DNA of 64,000 nt from Ctena decussata (Eukaryota > Mollusca > Bivalvia > Lucinida > Lucinidae): contig OZ022509.1 of assembly GCA_963989385.1 (NCBI GenBank), positions 75,414,667-75,478,666 of the forward strand, in the 5' to 3' direction. The translations under genes were made by a program, and so were the position numbers. Under the pieces are notes generated by a model. The model did no database searches and was not told where the DNA came from. It saw nothing but the letters and a program-made list of their open reading frames with translations. Of this stretch, positions 62,776 to 64,000 are shown piece after piece. Positions within the stretch are counted from its first letter, which is position 1; each line of letters starts with the position of its first letter.

Positions 62776-63408
62776 TCGAACGATATGCATAAGCGACTTC
62801 CATTTCAAGAGTTGTTAGAATTTTAGTCTATACCAATGCGCACACTATGTTCAGTAGCTGAACGATAATCATCCACTAAAACGAATTTCGGGATCAACGA
62901 TGCGAAAATCATTTTTTATTCCTATTGGCCAGAATTCAGGATGCTGTCGGTCTTCTCCTCCTAAGCTTCGTAATTTTTTAGCGCCAAGTTACATGTTTTG
63001 GTCCGAGACTAAGCAAATTGTGCGAAAAACATTTAACCATTATTTTTACCTATTTTCTATTTTTAGTATAGAAGGGATAAAATGAGAACACAATAGAAAT
63101 TAAGTTAAACAGCACCGAACAAAAAACATATGCAACAGCAACGAATGTACCGCCTTTGGACGGTCAGTAATAAGTAATAACTACCGGGGGGTGTTAAACC
63201 GGTTTTACTGGGCCCAAACCTTCAACCTCACCCGCCGCCGCGGTGCACACAATTAGTTGGTAGTTCGGTTCATATGGAGGTCCCTAACTCATCCGAGAGT
63301 CATCACGGTCAACAAATAAAATTAAAATGTCTATGTCAATAGCGTACGCTTTAAAAACCAATAGCGAACGCTTTTAAAGACAATAGCGCCGTAGCGAGCA
63401 TGCAGTTG
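62776..63408. other. Noncoding sequence without recognisable content
   Basis: AT-rich, then a GC-richer stretch near 63180-63240 (ccggggggtgttaaaccggt). The 62900-63085 frame is not convincing as a gene. I see nothing I can name. Confidence 0.3.
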
Positions 63409-63409
63409 C

Positions 63410-64000
63410 CATTTTTAGTCAGTAAAAGCAAGACGTAAGCCGTCAAAGGTCTTCTTTTCAAGTGACTTTTCGGACAGGGCGATGCTCAGGGTGTTACCGA
63501 AGGACGCTTTACTAACGTTGAAGTCAGATGAAGCCAGTAGTTGGAAAAGAATCTTGGGAAATTGAACATCTCTATACATTCGGGGCCAATAATATTTCAT
63601 TGACAGCAGTGCAAAAGTCTTGTTGACCCCAAAATGATCATTATCATCATGATAGGCCTACATGGCCTTTAGGCTCAAATCAGTAGGTAAGCAAGTCTGA
63701 ACTTTTTCGCGTGCTTCTGGGGGCAATTTTTTCCATAGAGACATCTGGCAATGCATTGGTCTCAAGGTATTGTGTTATGTGTTTAAAGTCTGGGCATAAT
63801 TTTCATTTCTCAAACGATGGGGGCTGCTGTTCAATCTCCTCTTGGGGCTCATTATCAGGGATAGTTTTCTCCGTGTCCTGATCTATAGCGGCTATAAGAG
63901 GCTGACCAAACTCAAAATAAATCTTTAACCACTCTTTTTGGGCAACAGGTGTATGAAGAAGAGGAAAATGGTTCATTATTATGCTCCCCATGAGGGCCTG
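63410..64000 (-). pseudogene. Degraded Ty3/gypsy-like pol fragment
   Basis: In several frames on the minus strand: 'LWKKLPPEAREKVQTCL' near 63750-63700, an integrase HHCC-type start ('YHDDNDHFGVNKTF') near 63660, and 'MKYYWPRMYRDVQF' near 63600-63560. The frame at 63803-63991 ('PLIAAIDQDTEKTIPDNEPQ') would precede it in pol and runs on past the window edge. Multiple frameshifts and at least one stop. It is not closely related to the complete gypsy element in this window, judging by these motifs. Confidence 0.55.

Noticed and set aside
40512..63400. A Polinton DNA polymerase or protease in the right half
   Set aside because: I looked for polymerase motifs and a cysteine protease in all frames listed and in the gaps. 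All remaining coding sequence belongs to LINEs, DIRS-like or gypsy remnants.

Overview
This is eukaryotic DNA, most likely from a marine bivalve or another mollusc. That is inferred from repeat types I recognise: tRNA-headed SINEs, a short repeat ending in a 'gatatagactgaaatactgt...gggccgttaaaccc' core, and elements with ctcacctgag / ggtgagc ends. I see no ordinary host gene. The window is a stack of mobile elements, and its oldest recognisable layer is an endogenised Polinton (Maverick/adintovirus-like) double-jelly-roll DNA virus.

Polinton remains (4-3974, 9801-10248, 34885-40511). Read from left to right the order is: retroviral-type integrase (-), four small membrane or unknown proteins (-), A32-like packaging ATPase (-), major capsid protein (-), a coiled-coil membrane protein (+), a two-TM protein (-), a fiber-like protein (-), a penton-like minor capsid protein (-), and a 486-aa protein with a C-terminal anchor (+). 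No family-B DNA polymerase and no adenain-like protease are visible. Several genes carry frameshifts, mostly at homopolymers.

Nested insertions. A TA-targeting MITE (559-1484) splits the integrase. LINE A (3975-9788, 12-bp TSD) splits the ATPase. LINE B (10249-34884, 14-bp TSD) splits the capsid gene. LINE B was itself hit by a 12-kb env-bearing Ty3/gypsy retrovirus-like element (11001-23041, 619-bp LTRs, TSD gaac) and by LINE C (25109-31847, 10-bp TSD). The LTR element contains a truncated LINE C-type copy. LINE C contains a second copy of the same MITE (27288-28211).

Right part (40.5-64 kb). This holds a tandem repeat, a decayed DIRS-like ORF1 carrying a SINE, satellite-like tandem repeats, many copies of a short repeat (here called R1), SINEs, LINE D (45789-50715) inside a SINE inside an R1, LINE E (52964-~58777), a ~2.1-kb nonautonomous element with 146-bp repeats, and a degraded gypsy pol fragment at the right edge. 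LINEs A, B and E form one subfamily with (ATC)n tails. C, D and the truncated copy form another with (TCAC)n tails. Both encode a zinc-knuckle ORF1 and a 1228-aa endonuclease/RT/RNase H ORF2 of the I superfamily. LINE E looks intact.

Points of most interest: an HDV-ribozyme-like fold at the exact 5' end of the A/B/E LINEs, several uncharacterised Polinton genes, a retroelement with a baculovirus-F-like envelope and an extra 167-aa ORF, and an insertion chronology that can be read directly from target-site duplications.
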